NCBI GenBank assembly: GCA_022712975.1
Contig: JAFLJO010000054.1
Coordinates: 1 to 33,429, forward strand
From: Desulfocapsa sp.
GTDB lineage: Bacteria; Desulfobacterota; Desulfobulbia; Desulfobulbales; Desulfocapsaceae
DNA length: 33,429 nt
Reading direction: 5' to 3'
Made by a program: the position numbers and the translations under genes. Under the pieces are notes generated by a model that ran no database searches, was not told the origin of the DNA, and worked only from the letters and a program-made list of their open reading frames with translations. Position 1 is the first letter of the stretch; each line of letters opens with the position of its first letter. Shown one piece after another: positions 7,831 to 16,274 of this stretch.

Positions 7831-8813
7831 AGAAAGCTCTTGTAACTGGAGGTGGCGGTTTTGTAGGAAGCTGTATTGTAAAGCAACTTCTTATGAAAGG
7901 GGTGCATTGTTCTGTGCTTGGGCGGAATCACTATCCGGAGCTTTCTGCGCTCGGTGTAAACTGTCTCCGTGGCGATATCTGTGATGCCTCGTTTTTGTCT
8001 GACTCAATGCAAGGTATTGATACTGTTTTTCATGTTGCAGCTTTAGCCGGAATCTGGGGAAAGTGGGAAGACTATTTCAAGGTAAATGTACAGGGAACTG
8101 AAAACGTTATAGCAGCTTGTAAGAAAAATAAGGTTTCTTCCCTCGTTTATACGTCTACCCCATCCGTGGTATTTAATGGTGAAGATATTGTAAATGGTGA
8201 TGAGACTTTGCCTTACGCAAAACATTTTCTCTGCCATTATGCAAAAAGCAAGGTTGTTGCTGAGAAATTAGTGCTTAATAGTAATGATGAGCAGAAAAAA
8301 TTCCTTACTTGTGCAATTCGCCCTCATTTAGTCTGGGGTCCGGGTGATCCCCATCTTATTCCTCGTCTTCTTGAGCGTGGGAGAAAGAGACAATTGAAAA
8401 AAGTTGGTAATTGCAAAAACCTTGTTGATATCAGTTACGTTGAAAATGTTGCGGAGGCTCACATTCTTGCTGCTCTAAATCTGGAAGGATCTGGAACCGC
8501 AGCCGGAGAGGCATATTTTATCAGTCAGGGGGAACCGGTTAATCTCTGGCAATGGATTGATACATTATTTGAACAGATGGATGTTCCACCAATTAAAACG
8601 ACAATACCTTTTCCACTGGCGTATTCAATGGGAGCGATTCTTGAAGGTTTACATCATACTTTCGCCCCTCAGAAAGAACCGAAAATGACTAGATTCCTTG
8701 CTGAGCAACTGGCTAAATCGCACTATTTTTCAATAGCTAAGGCAAGTAAGGATTTAGGATATAAAGCGAGCATTAGTACAAGTGCTGGGATGAAAATTCT
8801 AGCATCATGCTGA
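7827..8813 (+). CDS. oleD: OleD-type NAD(P)-dependent 2-alkyl-3-oxoalkanoate reductase
   Basis: A 328-residue extended short-chain dehydrogenase (3-beta-HSD/epimerase-like). OleD reduces the beta-keto acid made by OleA to the beta-hydroxy acid used by OleC. The Rossmann motif TGGGGFVG is at residues 7-14. The catalytic YxxxK is Tyr138/Lys142 (YAKSK), preceded by the YTSTPSVVF strand with its serine/threonine. The start overlaps oleC by four bases (ATGA). Its last seven bases overlap the start of the M48 protease gene. No gene for OleA, the thiolase-like enzyme that would supply its substrate, is present in this window. Confidence 0.9.
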   Translation: MKKALVTGGGGFVGSCIVKQLLMKGVHCSVLGRNHYPELSALGVNCLRGDICDASFLSDSMQGIDTVFHVAALAGIWGKWEDYFKVNVQGTENVIAACKKNKVSSLVYTSTPSVVFNGEDIVNGDETLPYAKHFLCHYAKSKVVAEKLVLNSNDEQKKFLTCAIRPHLVWGPGDPHLIPRLLERGRKRQLKKVGNCKNLVDISYVENVAEAHILAALNLEGSGTAAGEAYFISQGEPVNLWQWIDTLFEQMDVPPIKTTIPFPLAYSMGAILEGLHHTFAPQKEPKMTRFLAEQLAKSHYFSIAKASKDLGYKASISTSAGMKILASC

Positions 8814-10261
8814 GGGATTCAATACAAAGAGGTCGCCGTTTGTTTGTTAAGAGATATCTGCATAAAGTCTTTAACTGTTTTTTAATAGTGTGCTTTCTTA
8901 TGGCTGCAAATGGTAGCAGGAGCATGGCTTTAACCGTAGGTGAGGAACGGGAAATCGGACAGAAGCTGCTCTACCAGATACGGCTCGCCTTTCCACTCCT
9001 TGATGACCCTGACATCTCTCAATATATCAATGAACTTGGTGGTGAAGTTCTTGAAGTCGCTGGTTTTCAATTTTTTGACTATCATTTTAATATTATTGAA
9101 TCCCCCCAATTCAATGCTTTTGCAGCACCTTCCGGGCTTGTCTTTTTCTATTCAGGCTTAATTGAAACAATGGATCATGAAGATGAGCTTGTCTCAGTAC
9201 TTGCCCATGAAATCGCACATGTTGTGGCCAGACATATTGCAGAGGGAATGGATAAGGGATCAAAAATAACTGTGGCCACAACTTTACTTGCACTAGCAGG
9301 TCTGGCACTAGGTGCAGGGGCAGTTAGCCATGCGCTGCTTACAGGATCTCTTGCGGCAGGCCAATCTGCAAATCTTCACTTTAGCAGAAAACATGAAGAA
9401 GAAGCGGATCGACTCGCCTACGGCTGGATGAAAAAAATGGGAAGACATCCACAGGCACAGGTATCTATGCTCAATACCATGCGCCGTATTACTCGTTACA
9501 CTATGGGAAGTAATATTCCTCAGTATCTTCTTACTCATCCTTATCCTGATGAAAGGCTTGATTATGTGCAATCTCTAATTGATTTTGATGAAAAAGAGTT
9601 GCAGGATTTTAAGGAAACCTGTGATTTCGGTTTTTTACGTATGAAATATCGCATTCTATCTCTTGTGAAAGATGGAAAAAAACTGCGGAATCTTCTCCAC
9701 AACCGCCTCGCAGATTCGAGGCTTACTCAAAGTGAACGAATTATGCTGCATTATGGTCTCTCCCAGCTAGATAGAATGGAAAACAATTATGAATCCAGTA
9801 GAAAGTATTTACAGGAAGTAATACATTTCTACCCGAATGAATCCATACTTCTGGTTGACCTGGGACTCGTTGAAAAAGAAGCAGGAAACAAAGAACGTGC
9901 ACTAACATTATTCCGAAGCGCCTACGATAAAGACAGACGTGATATGTGGGCTGCCTTTCAGTTTGCGCGCATGTGGATTGAATTAGGCAATTATGCCAAG
10001 GGTGAAAGATATCTAAAAGAAGTGCAGGCTGAGATGCCCAATTATTCAAAAGTATATTTTGAGCTGGGAAAACTCAAAGCAGCAATAGGGGAGAAGGCAA
10101 ACTCCGCTTTCTATCTTGCCAGGTACAATCTATATGAAGGTCGCCTGAAATTATCCAAACATAGTATAAAGATCGCATTAAAAGGACCTGGATTAGCTGA
10201 GGAGTATAAAGAAGAAATAAAAAAAATGCAGCAGACAATAAAGATGTTAGAGGAAAACTGA
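8807..10261 (+). CDS. BepA-like M48 metalloprotease with C-terminal TPRs
   Basis: A 484-residue protein. Residues about 10-41 look like a signal peptide or membrane anchor (hydrophobic FNCFLIVCFLMAA), so it probably works in the periplasm. The zinc motif is HEIAH (134-138) with the third-ligand EEADR near 198-202. The region between has a Gly/Ala-rich hydrophobic helix. The C-terminal half reads as tetratricopeptide repeats (for example YESSRKYLQEVIHFYPNE). BepA/YfgC of E. coli has the same order and processes or degrades outer-membrane proteins such as LptD. The ATG overlaps oleD by seven bases, so it is cotranscribed with oleBCD. A later start within the operon cannot be excluded. Confidence 0.88.
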   Translation: MLRDSIQRGRRLFVKRYLHKVFNCFLIVCFLMAANGSRSMALTVGEEREIGQKLLYQIRLAFPLLDDPDISQYINELGGEVLEVAGFQFFDYHFNIIESPQFNAFAAPSGLVFFYSGLIETMDHEDELVSVLAHEIAHVVARHIAEGMDKGSKITVATTLLALAGLALGAGAVSHALLTGSLAAGQSANLHFSRKHEEEADRLAYGWMKKMGRHPQAQVSMLNTMRRITRYTMGSNIPQYLLTHPYPDERLDYVQSLIDFDEKELQDFKETCDFGFLRMKYRILSLVKDGKKLRNLLHNRLADSRLTQSERIMLHYGLSQLDRMENNYESSRKYLQEVIHFYPNESILLVDLGLVEKEAGNKERALTLFRSAYDKDRRDMWAAFQFARMWIELGNYAKGERYLKEVQAEMPNYSKVYFELGKLKAAIGEKANSAFYLARYNLYEGRLKLSKHSIKIALKGPGLAEEYKEEIKKMQQTIKMLEEN

Positions 10262-10275
10262 CCCAGGCATAAGGT

Positions 10276-10354
10276 AAGGAACGTACACGAAATAACTTGA
10301 ACATCTACGGAGTCTGCGCTTACTTGGAGTCTGCACTTACCTACTTGCCCCTTG
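10276..10354 (-). repeat. Family A interspersed repeat, copy A2
   Basis: On the plus strand: AAGGAACGTACACGAAATAA, then TTGAACATCTAC, then two GGAGTCTGCGCTTAC-type units, then CTACTTGCCCCTTGT. On the minus strand this equals copy A1, including the shared GGGCAAGTAG flank. It fills the gap between the convergent M48 and tlyA genes. On the minus strand it supplies the last codons and the TAG stop of tlyA. Confidence 0.85.
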
Positions 10355-11090
10355 TTCCTGTTCTACGTGTAATTTTAAGGAGAAACTCGCAGTTTCCCTT
10401 GGGGCCGAGAATAGGACTTGGTTCAAGATTTTCAGCGTTTAAACCCAAAGAACTAATAAAAGTTTTGATCTTCTCAATGGCTTGCTGATGATGTGCAGTG
10501 TTTTTTACCACGCCACCCCTAGGGATTAGCTTGGGAGGAAGTTCAAATTGTGGTTTAATCAAACAGATAATTAAAAGATTTTCCCCAAAAAGTGGAACAA
10601 GCGGTGGTATAAGCTTGGTAAGAGATATAAAGGCCGCATCAATAACGGCAAGATCAATGGGTTCAGGGATCTGTTTTGTACTGATGTTTCGAGCATTAAA
10701 TCGTTCTATTACAACAACTCGTGAATCCTGCCGCAACTTCCAGTCAAGCATTCCATAAGCCACATCCACAGCATATACTTTTTGGGCTCCATGCTGAAGC
10801 AGACAATCAGTGAACCCACCACTTGATGCCCCGACATCAACACAAACCATCCCTGTTGGATTAAAACCAAATGTATCCAATCCCCCTTTTAATTTATATC
10901 CGCCTCGTGACACATAGGGGCATTTGCTTTTTACGACGGGTATAGATTTTTCTGGGAATAACGTTCCGGCCTTATCAACACAATGACCATTAATGGCCAC
11001 TTCACCAGCACCTATAATTCTTTGTGCCTGCTGTAGATCCGTGCTTAATCCTGAACAAACAAGTAGCTCGTCCAAACGAATTTTGGCCAT
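10341..11090 (-). CDS. tlyA: TlyA-family rRNA 2'-O-methyltransferase
   Basis: About 249 residues: an N-terminal S4 RNA-binding domain (KIRLDELLVCSGL...) followed by an FtsJ/RrmJ-like methyltransferase domain with the SAM-binding motif VDVGASSGGFTDCLL. TlyA proteins methylate ribose in 16S and/or 23S rRNA and were formerly called haemolysins. The reading frame extends to a TTG at 11096, but the ATG at 11090 gives the normal MAKIRLDELL start. It follows cpoB by about 15 bases on the same strand and probably shares its transcript. The final residues (TRGK) and the stop codon lie inside the family A repeat, so the native C-terminus may have been replaced. Confidence 0.9.
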   Translation of the reverse strand: MAKIRLDELLVCSGLSTDLQQAQRIIGAGEVAINGHCVDKAGTLFPEKSIPVVKSKCPYVSRGGYKLKGGLDTFGFNPTGMVCVDVGASSGGFTDCLLQHGAQKVYAVDVAYGMLDWKLRQDSRVVVIERFNARNISTKQIPEPIDLAVIDAAFISLTKLIPPLVPLFGENLLIICLIKPQFELPPKLIPRGGVVKNTAHHQQAIEKIKTFISSLGLNAENLEPSPILGPKGNCEFLLKITRRTGTRGK

Positions 11091-11105
11091 GATCAAAAGA
11101 TACTC

Positions 11106-12140
11106 TTAGAGTGAATTTATTTTCTGCCTTGCGATTTCTGCCTCAGGTGATGACCCATAGGAAGCTGTTATCTTTCTATAGATAATGCGAGCAGTTTCTG
11201 TATCAGAAAGTTGTTCAAAGGATTCCCCCTGTCTAAGGAGTGCCTTAGCGGCCTGAGGATTACCCGGGTAATTGGATATTATCTGCTGATATTGTATAAT
11301 TGCCTGGTCAAATTTTCCCTGTTTAAAAAGGCTTTCGCCCATCATATACCTAGCTGTAATAGCAGTTTTTGTCGAACTCTTTTGGGAGGTATTTTTTTTA
11401 AAAAGCTTGTAAGCATCTTTGTATTCACCATCTCTGAATTTTTGCTGAGCTTTAGCAAGAGTATCCGTTGCTTTCTCAGCAACTGGTTTGGGAACGCTGG
11501 GTTTCACTGCAACGGGAGTGGCAGGAGTTGAAATGGGCTTAGCTGTAGTTGTTTTCTTTACTGCCGGACTACTTGTTGCTGTTGCAAAAAGAATCTTTTT
11601 GGCAGAAGGGGATATACGCACCACACCTGTAGATCGCGATTGTGAGGCTTTAGTAGCAAGAGTTGCCTGTTGGGCTCTCCGCATCGCATCATCGGCCGTT
11701 TTTTTTGCAGCCTTTGAACGTCTTTGTGCTTCTTGAACGCGAGCTTGCTGCATTGCATTGAGCGATTCTTTCTGAGAACTGATCTTTGAATCCAGCGCTG
11801 CAATTTTCGTATTTATTTTTTCTTCCTGCTGCGAAGAAAGATTTTGTATGGCAAGCTGCAATTCTTTATTTTGCTCCTGCACAATACGGTTCACATGTGC
11901 TTCTTCATCAAGTTTACTTTTCAGCTGAAGGATATCTGCCTGTAACTGATCAAGCTGACCGGAAGATGTTGCCTGACGCTGCTGCATTTGATCAACTGTA
12001 TTAACCTTCATGTCCTCAAGTTTTTTATTAATTGATCTGACATGATAATTGAGGCTTTGCACATCCTGCTGCGAGGCACAGTTGCTCAGAAGAGGTATAA
12101 GGGCAACAAGGATGAGAGGTGTGAAGTATCTTTTTTTCAT
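11106..12140 (-). CDS. cpoB: CpoB/YbgF-like Tol-associated lipoprotein with coiled coil and TPRs
   Basis: 344 residues. A basic, hydrophobic signal (MKKRYFTPLILVALIPLL) precedes Cys21 in LLSNC, a probable lipobox with an unusual Asn at -1. Residues about 25-150 are heptad-like and Gln/Lys-rich, matching the YbgF trimeric coiled coil. A Pro/Thr/Ala linker follows, and three TPR units fill the C-terminus (AQQKFRDGEYKDAYKLFKK..., then two further repeats). E. coli CpoB is periplasmic and coordinates Tol function with peptidoglycan synthesis; it is not a lipoprotein. It lies 98 bases after tolB. In most Tol operons pal would sit between them, and here it is missing. Confidence 0.85.
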   Translation of the reverse strand: MKKRYFTPLILVALIPLLSNCASQQDVQSLNYHVRSINKKLEDMKVNTVDQMQQRQATSSGQLDQLQADILQLKSKLDEEAHVNRIVQEQNKELQLAIQNLSSQQEEKINTKIAALDSKISSQKESLNAMQQARVQEAQRRSKAAKKTADDAMRRAQQATLATKASQSRSTGVVRISPSAKKILFATATSSPAVKKTTTAKPISTPATPVAVKPSVPKPVAEKATDTLAKAQQKFRDGEYKDAYKLFKKNTSQKSSTKTAITARYMMGESLFKQGKFDQAIIQYQQIISNYPGNPQAAKALLRQGESFEQLSDTETARIIYRKITASYGSSPEAEIARQKINSL

Positions 12141-12238
12141 GGGCTTTCTCTATGTCTGTGTGAATAAAAAACAATAATTAATGTAACTACTCACTGGGTA
12201 AATAAAATAGTTTCAAGAAACTTTGATGTTGTAACTGC

Positions 12239-13522
12239 TTACAGGGTGCTTGTCCATTGGGGATAGGTCTGATTCCCTTTCATGTTGAAAAGTTGTCTCA
12301 TATTAGTACCATTTTTGAGAATCGCATATATCTTTTGTGTTCTTCCGGATCTATAGGAAAAGAGTATCTGTTTTCCGTCGGGAGACCATGTCGGTGATTC
12401 ATGGTCTCCAGGGCCGCTGGTGATTTGTTTGGGAATACTGTTTGGCCGGACAGCAATGGTGAAAATCTGATAGGAACCATCAACAAGGCTTGAATACGAA
12501 ATCAACCCTTCTTTGGGGGACCAGCTAGGCTCTGCATTCTCATGCCCTTTAAATGTGATTCGCTGTACTTTACCACTTTTTACCTGCATTATATAAATTT
12601 GAGGACGTCCACTGCGGTCTGAAACAAATGCTATCTGTTTGCCATCAGGTGACCATGTTGGTGATACATTTATTCCGGAACGGCGAGTTAGTTGCTTGAT
12701 GATTTTTCCCTTTCTATCACACATGAAAAGATCAGGATTACCAGCTTTGCTTAAGGTTAAAATCATCGTCTTGCCATCAGGGGACCATGCAGGGGCAAGG
12801 TTCATGCCTTGTCGGCGGGAGATAGCCCTGGTAGTTTTACTTTGTTTGAGGTCGGTAATATAGAGATTCGGATTACCTGAATGATAGGATGTGTAAGTGA
12901 GAAATCTGCCTCCAGGCAAAAAACGCGGGGAGACTACAAGATTTTTGTGACGTGTAATCTGGCGTGTTTCTTTACCCAGGATATCTGTTGTATAAATTTC
13001 TTTAAATCCGTTTTGGTCTGACACAAAGGCAATCTTTGATGATGCTATTCCGTTCTGACCTGTCATGTCTTTGATTACAGAGTCTGTAAATTTATAGAGC
13101 ATATTCTGCTCATGACTCCGATTTCCATTATACATTTTACCCATGATCATATCTCCACCACCAACATCCAGGAGTCTGATTTCCATCTTCACACCCTTGG
13201 CTGAAAGACTATAGTTACCTAGTACAACAAAATCCGCACCAAGAGACTTCCAGTTGGCATTTTGGGCTTTTCCATAGTGTTCGGGTGGAATAAGAGAAAA
13301 TATTCCATGGAAATCTAAAGCTTTTCCAAGTGTAGCTGCCAGATCTCGTCCATAAACATGCAACTTTTCAGGTTGTTCCTTATTTATAAACCAAGGGATA
13401 GTTATGGTGATTTTCCGGGCATCAGGTGAAGTGATGTCAAGATAGGTGATCTCTTGAGCCTGTAAGTGAGCAGGAATAAAAAATAATATAAAGAGGGAAA
13501 AGCTAAAAAAAATTAATTTCAT
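12239..13522 (-). CDS. tolB: Tol-Pal system protein TolB
   Basis: 427 residues. A signal peptide (MKLIFFSFSLFILFFIPAHLQA) with an AQA-type cleavage site gives a periplasmic protein. An N-terminal TolB domain of about 130 residues precedes a six-bladed beta-propeller whose repeats are obvious: PAWSPDGK, PTWSPDGK, PSWSPKEG, PTWSPDGK, PQWTSTL. TolB links the inner-membrane TolQRA motor with Pal and the outer membrane. It is separated from tolA by 150 bases containing a family A repeat (A3), so tolB-cpoB-tlyA may be expressed partly apart from tolQRA. Confidence 0.95.
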   Translation of the reverse strand: MKLIFFSFSLFILFFIPAHLQAQEITYLDITSPDARKITITIPWFINKEQPEKLHVYGRDLAATLGKALDFHGIFSLIPPEHYGKAQNANWKSLGADFVVLGNYSLSAKGVKMEIRLLDVGGGDMIMGKMYNGNRSHEQNMLYKFTDSVIKDMTGQNGIASSKIAFVSDQNGFKEIYTTDILGKETRQITRHKNLVVSPRFLPGGRFLTYTSYHSGNPNLYITDLKQSKTTRAISRRQGMNLAPAWSPDGKTMILTLSKAGNPDLFMCDRKGKIIKQLTRRSGINVSPTWSPDGKQIAFVSDRSGRPQIYIMQVKSGKVQRITFKGHENAEPSWSPKEGLISYSSLVDGSYQIFTIAVRPNSIPKQITSGPGDHESPTWSPDGKQILFSYRSGRTQKIYAILKNGTNMRQLFNMKGNQTYPQWTSTL

Positions 13523-13605
13523 AGTTGTGAGTAGTTATTGAGAAAAGGGAAAATACTTTATACTTCGATTATAAATGTTTGATACTAGCAGTCAACCTTT
13601 TTCAG

Positions 13606-13657
13606 TAAGGAACGGGAATGAAATATGGTGTTCAAGGTATTTCGTGTACGTTCCTAA
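13606..13657. repeat. Family A repeat, short form, copy A3
   Basis: Bounded by inverted TAAGGAACG (13606-13614) and CGTTCCTAA (13649-13657), with TTCAAGGTATTTCGTGTACG inside. The tandem GGTAAGCGCAGACTCC units are absent. It lies within the tol operon, between the end of tolA and the start of tolB. The perfect 8-9 base inverted ends could form a hairpin in the transcript. Confidence 0.8.
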
Positions 13658-13672
13658 ACACTCAAATAGATA

Positions 13673-14608
13673 TTACTGAATTTGTCCTGGCTTAAAGCGC
13701 AGTCCGATAGTGTATTGCTGCTGCACTCCCATAGCAGAAGGAATGGCAGGCAAAGGATCGGCCTCTTGAATAGTTCTGACGACAAATTGATCAAACAGCC
13801 GATCTCCGGATTTTTTTTCAAAACGGTGGCTGATGATGCGACCATTTGGGGCAATGTTTATTACAACCACTGCTGTAAGATCAGGATCCCATGATTTTAT
13901 TTCGGGCAATGCCCAGTGTTCATGGAGACTGCTGAATATAGTTGCTTGATATTGGCTTTCTATAATGTTGCTTGAGCCACCACCAGTTCTTTGAGTAGGA
14001 GTGCTAGTTGCCTGTAGAGTCGAAGCAACAAGCTCTGAATCAGTAAGCAACATTTTTCTAAGTGCATTCACTGCATCATTTGTTGCAGCCTGTTCGGCAT
14101 CCGCAAGAGCTTTTGTACGTTGTGCTTCCTGTAATAATTGTTGCTGTCGCCTTTCAAATTTCTGCTGTTTTTTTAGTTTGGCGTCCCTTGCTTTTAATGC
14201 ATCGGCAACAGTTGTATCAGGTGGAATCGTTTTCTTGATTTTACGTTTAATAGGTTTAATAGAGATAGCTGTAACTGAATCTGGTACGGAGCTGGCAATC
14301 TTCTCAGGAATCACCGGGGCAATGGGAACGGTCTTTTCAGGCTCAGTAAGCTTTGGTTCAGGCTTGCTAACAATGGGTTGCACTGGAGGCTTTTGAGTTT
14401 GTGGCGCTGTCTTAACCACAGGTGCTGGCAAAGGGGCAGATATATTTACCAGATCAACTGTGAGATATTCTTGTATGATCGGTTTTTTATCAATATATTT
14501 AGGTATGATAAGCGCAGACGAGAAGATAAGAATATGGAATAAAACTGCAAGGTTGATAGGCAGCTTCCACCCTGTTGCACCAGAAGTCATTCCAAAGACC
14601 GCAGACAC
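13673..14608 (-). CDS. tolA: TolA-like energy-transducing protein with TonB C-terminal domain
   Basis: 311 residues. One N-terminal membrane helix (about 14-36, LPINLAVLFHILIFSSALII). A Pro/Lys/Val-rich stretch (about 55-125) and an Ala/Lys/Gln-rich helical stretch (about 130-190) span the periplasm. The C-terminal TonB/TolA domain contains SLHEHWALPEIKSW...VVVINIAPNGRIISHRFEKKSGDRLFDQFV. It transmits proton-motive force from TolQR to TolB/Pal. The start is GTG two bases after tolR. An ATG at codon 7 is an alternative. Position directly after tolR makes TolA likelier than TonB. Confidence 0.9.
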   Translation of the reverse strand: MSAVFGMTSGATGWKLPINLAVLFHILIFSSALIIPKYIDKKPIIQEYLTVDLVNISAPLPAPVVKTAPQTQKPPVQPIVSKPEPKLTEPEKTVPIAPVIPEKIASSVPDSVTAISIKPIKRKIKKTIPPDTTVADALKARDAKLKKQQKFERRQQQLLQEAQRTKALADAEQAATNDAVNALRKMLLTDSELVASTLQATSTPTQRTGGGSSNIIESQYQATIFSSLHEHWALPEIKSWDPDLTAVVVINIAPNGRIISHRFEKKSGDRLFDQFVVRTIQEADPLPAIPSAMGVQQQYTIGLRFKPGQIQ

Positions 14609-14610
14609 GA

Positions 14611-15030
14611 CTAAGGAGTCTCTTCTTTTGGCTGAGTGATCATGCCAAGTTTGTCAAATCCAGCATCTTTGATGTCAGCCATAATAGTTACTACCATCCC
14701 ATAGGCGACTTCTCTGTCAGCTTGTAAAAAAATAGGTTGATCTGTATTCTTGCCATACGCTTTTTCCAGTTGCTGTCGGAACATGGCCTGGCTTACTTCT
14801 ATTTTACCGAGCATTATTTTTCCGTCTTTATCAAGAGTTACGATAACGGGCTCTTCTTTCTGATTAAGCGATTTGGCTGTTGTCTCGGGGAGATCCACCT
14901 CAAGGCCATGATTCATCATGGGGGCAGTAATCATAAAGACGATAAGGAGTACCAGCATTACATCGACAAGCGGGGTTACATTGATTTCAGATACTAACCC
15001 ACCCCTTCTTTTGGAGGAATTTAAACCCAT
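14611..15030 (-). CDS. tolR: Tol-Pal system protein TolR (ExbD family)
   Basis: 139 residues with one membrane helix (about 19-37) containing the key aspartate in NVTPLVDVMLVLLIVFMIT. This is the ExbD/TolR proton-path residue. The periplasmic part has the family segments GLEVDLPETTA and PIFLQADREVAYGMVV. It forms the stator/motor with TolQ. It starts six bases after tolQ, and tolA starts two bases after it. Confidence 0.95.
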   Translation of the reverse strand: MGLNSSKRRGGLVSEINVTPLVDVMLVLLIVFMITAPMMNHGLEVDLPETTAKSLNQKEEPVIVTLDKDGKIMLGKIEVSQAMFRQQLEKAYGKNTDQPIFLQADREVAYGMVVTIMADIKDAGFDKLGMITQPKEETP

Positions 15031-15036
15031 TTTGTT

Positions 15037-15738
15037 TTATATCCGGCTTAGGAGATCTCGTTCAACAAGATTGAGAAAATCAGTGGAAAAATTCTGCATT
15101 TCATTTTCGATCTCATTCAATTGATTTGCAAAATAATTATAGGCAATAACTGCGGGAATGGCTGCTCCAAGTCCTGCAGCTGTAGCCACAAGCGCCTCGG
15201 AAATACCTGGGGCAACAACAGCAAGGGATGCTGAACCGCGCACTCCAATATCATGAAATGATACCATTATTCCCCATACTGTCCCAAAAAGTCCGATGAA
15301 AGGTGCAGCAGAACCAGTGGTAGCAAGAAAGGGAAGGGATCTCCCAAGATTAGAGAGTTCCTGCGATTCTGCCTTTCTAATAGCCCGTTTCAGATTATCC
15401 ATGGTGGCAAGCTGCATTTCAAGCGGCTCATTACCGGTGTCACTTTCACTGCGGTTTCGTATTTTATTTATTTTTTGCAGTTCAGAAAAGCCAGCTGAAA
15501 AAACAGCTGCTTCAGGACTTAAGGGGAAGTTTTTTGCAGCATTATCGGCATCGTTTAACGTTTTGGATGACCAGAAGGATTCCAGAAAAACATCTGTCTC
15601 TCTTGCAGCTTTTTTAAACAATCTGATTTTCATAAAAATAATAGCCCAAGAGACTATAGAAAAAATAAGAAGTGTAAGCATGACCATCTTCCCCATGGGG
15701 CCGGCATGCATAATCATATCGGAAATTGAGAGTTGCAC
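15037..15738 (-). CDS. tolQ: Tol-Pal system protein TolQ (MotA/ExbB family)
   Basis: 233 residues with three membrane helices: about 17-37, and the two of the MotA/ExbB core (LPFLATTGSAAPFIGLFGTVWGIM and the GISEALVATAAGLGAAIPAVIAYNYF segment). The start is a GTG (reading MQLSISDM) with AGGA about ten bases upstream. It is 92 bases after the FabZ-like gene on the same strand, so the lipid cluster could read through into the tol operon; no terminator is visible in that gap. Confidence 0.95.
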   Translation of the reverse strand: MQLSISDMIMHAGPMGKMVMLTLLIFSIVSWAIIFMKIRLFKKAARETDVFLESFWSSKTLNDADNAAKNFPLSPEAAVFSAGFSELQKINKIRNRSESDTGNEPLEMQLATMDNLKRAIRKAESQELSNLGRSLPFLATTGSAAPFIGLFGTVWGIMVSFHDIGVRGSASLAVVAPGISEALVATAAGLGAAIPAVIAYNYFANQLNEIENEMQNFSTDFLNLVERDLLSRI

Positions 15739-15830
15739 TATTGGTTATTCCTTTGAAAAAAAGCTATTGAGAATTCTTGTCATTTATATATTGAATTAAT
15801 TAAAAGGTCAATCTTCTGTAAATTTAAATT

Positions 15831-16271
15831 TCATTTGAGGGTAGCTAGAGTACAGGCAAAATCAACCTGGACAGAAACCTTTTCTTTGACACGAAGTGTT
15901 CCTTTTAAAAACCAGGCACCACCAAGAGTTTCTTTGAGTGTCACTTGCATGCGGATGGTGTCACCCGGACCGACAGGGCGTTTGAATTTAATCCCTTCAA
16001 CTCGTGTCAACACAGGCATCCCCACTTTTGGCTCTTTAGATTCTTTTAAAAGAAGTGCAATAAGAAGGGCACCTGTCTGGAAAATTGCTTCACATAACAG
16101 AACCCCAGGCAGGATTGGATGATCGGGGTAATGCCCTTTAAAAACATCAAGATCTTCAGGAATATATTTTTCGGTGATAAGTGATGATTGGTCATATGCG
16201 ATCATGGAATCGACCCAGAGAAAAGGGGCACGATGGGGGATAAGATCCGTAACTTTCAGATCCTGAATCAT
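15831..16271 (-). CDS. FabZ-like beta-hydroxyacyl-ACP dehydratase
   Basis: 146 residues with the hotdog fold signature of FabZ: GHYPDHPILPGVLLCEA. The catalytic pair is His47 and Glu61, both present. The family removes water from 3-hydroxyacyl-ACP to give trans-2-enoyl-ACP. It is the last gene of a six-gene minus-strand cluster and lies three bases after the FabG-like gene. The cluster lacks an enoyl reductase, so the enoyl product could remain unsaturated. It resembles dehydratases of dissociated polyene or ladderane-type clusters as much as housekeeping FabZ; the sequence alone does not decide. Confidence 0.88.
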   Translation of the reverse strand: MIQDLKVTDLIPHRAPFLWVDSMIAYDQSSLITEKYIPEDLDVFKGHYPDHPILPGVLLCEAIFQTGALLIALLLKESKEPKVGMPVLTRVEGIKFKRPVGPGDTIRMQVTLKETLGGAWFLKGTLRVKEKVSVQVDFACTLATLK

Positions 16272-16274
16272 ATT

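Noticed and set aside
14001..14396. Plus-strand 131-codon frame opposite tolA
   Set aside because: A shadow of the Ala/Pro/Lys-rich tolA coding sequence; no ribosome binding site or recognisable domain.
15296..15799. Plus-strand 167-codon frame opposite tolQ
   Set aside because: A shadow frame of tolQ without domain features; tolQ on the minus strand is unambiguous.
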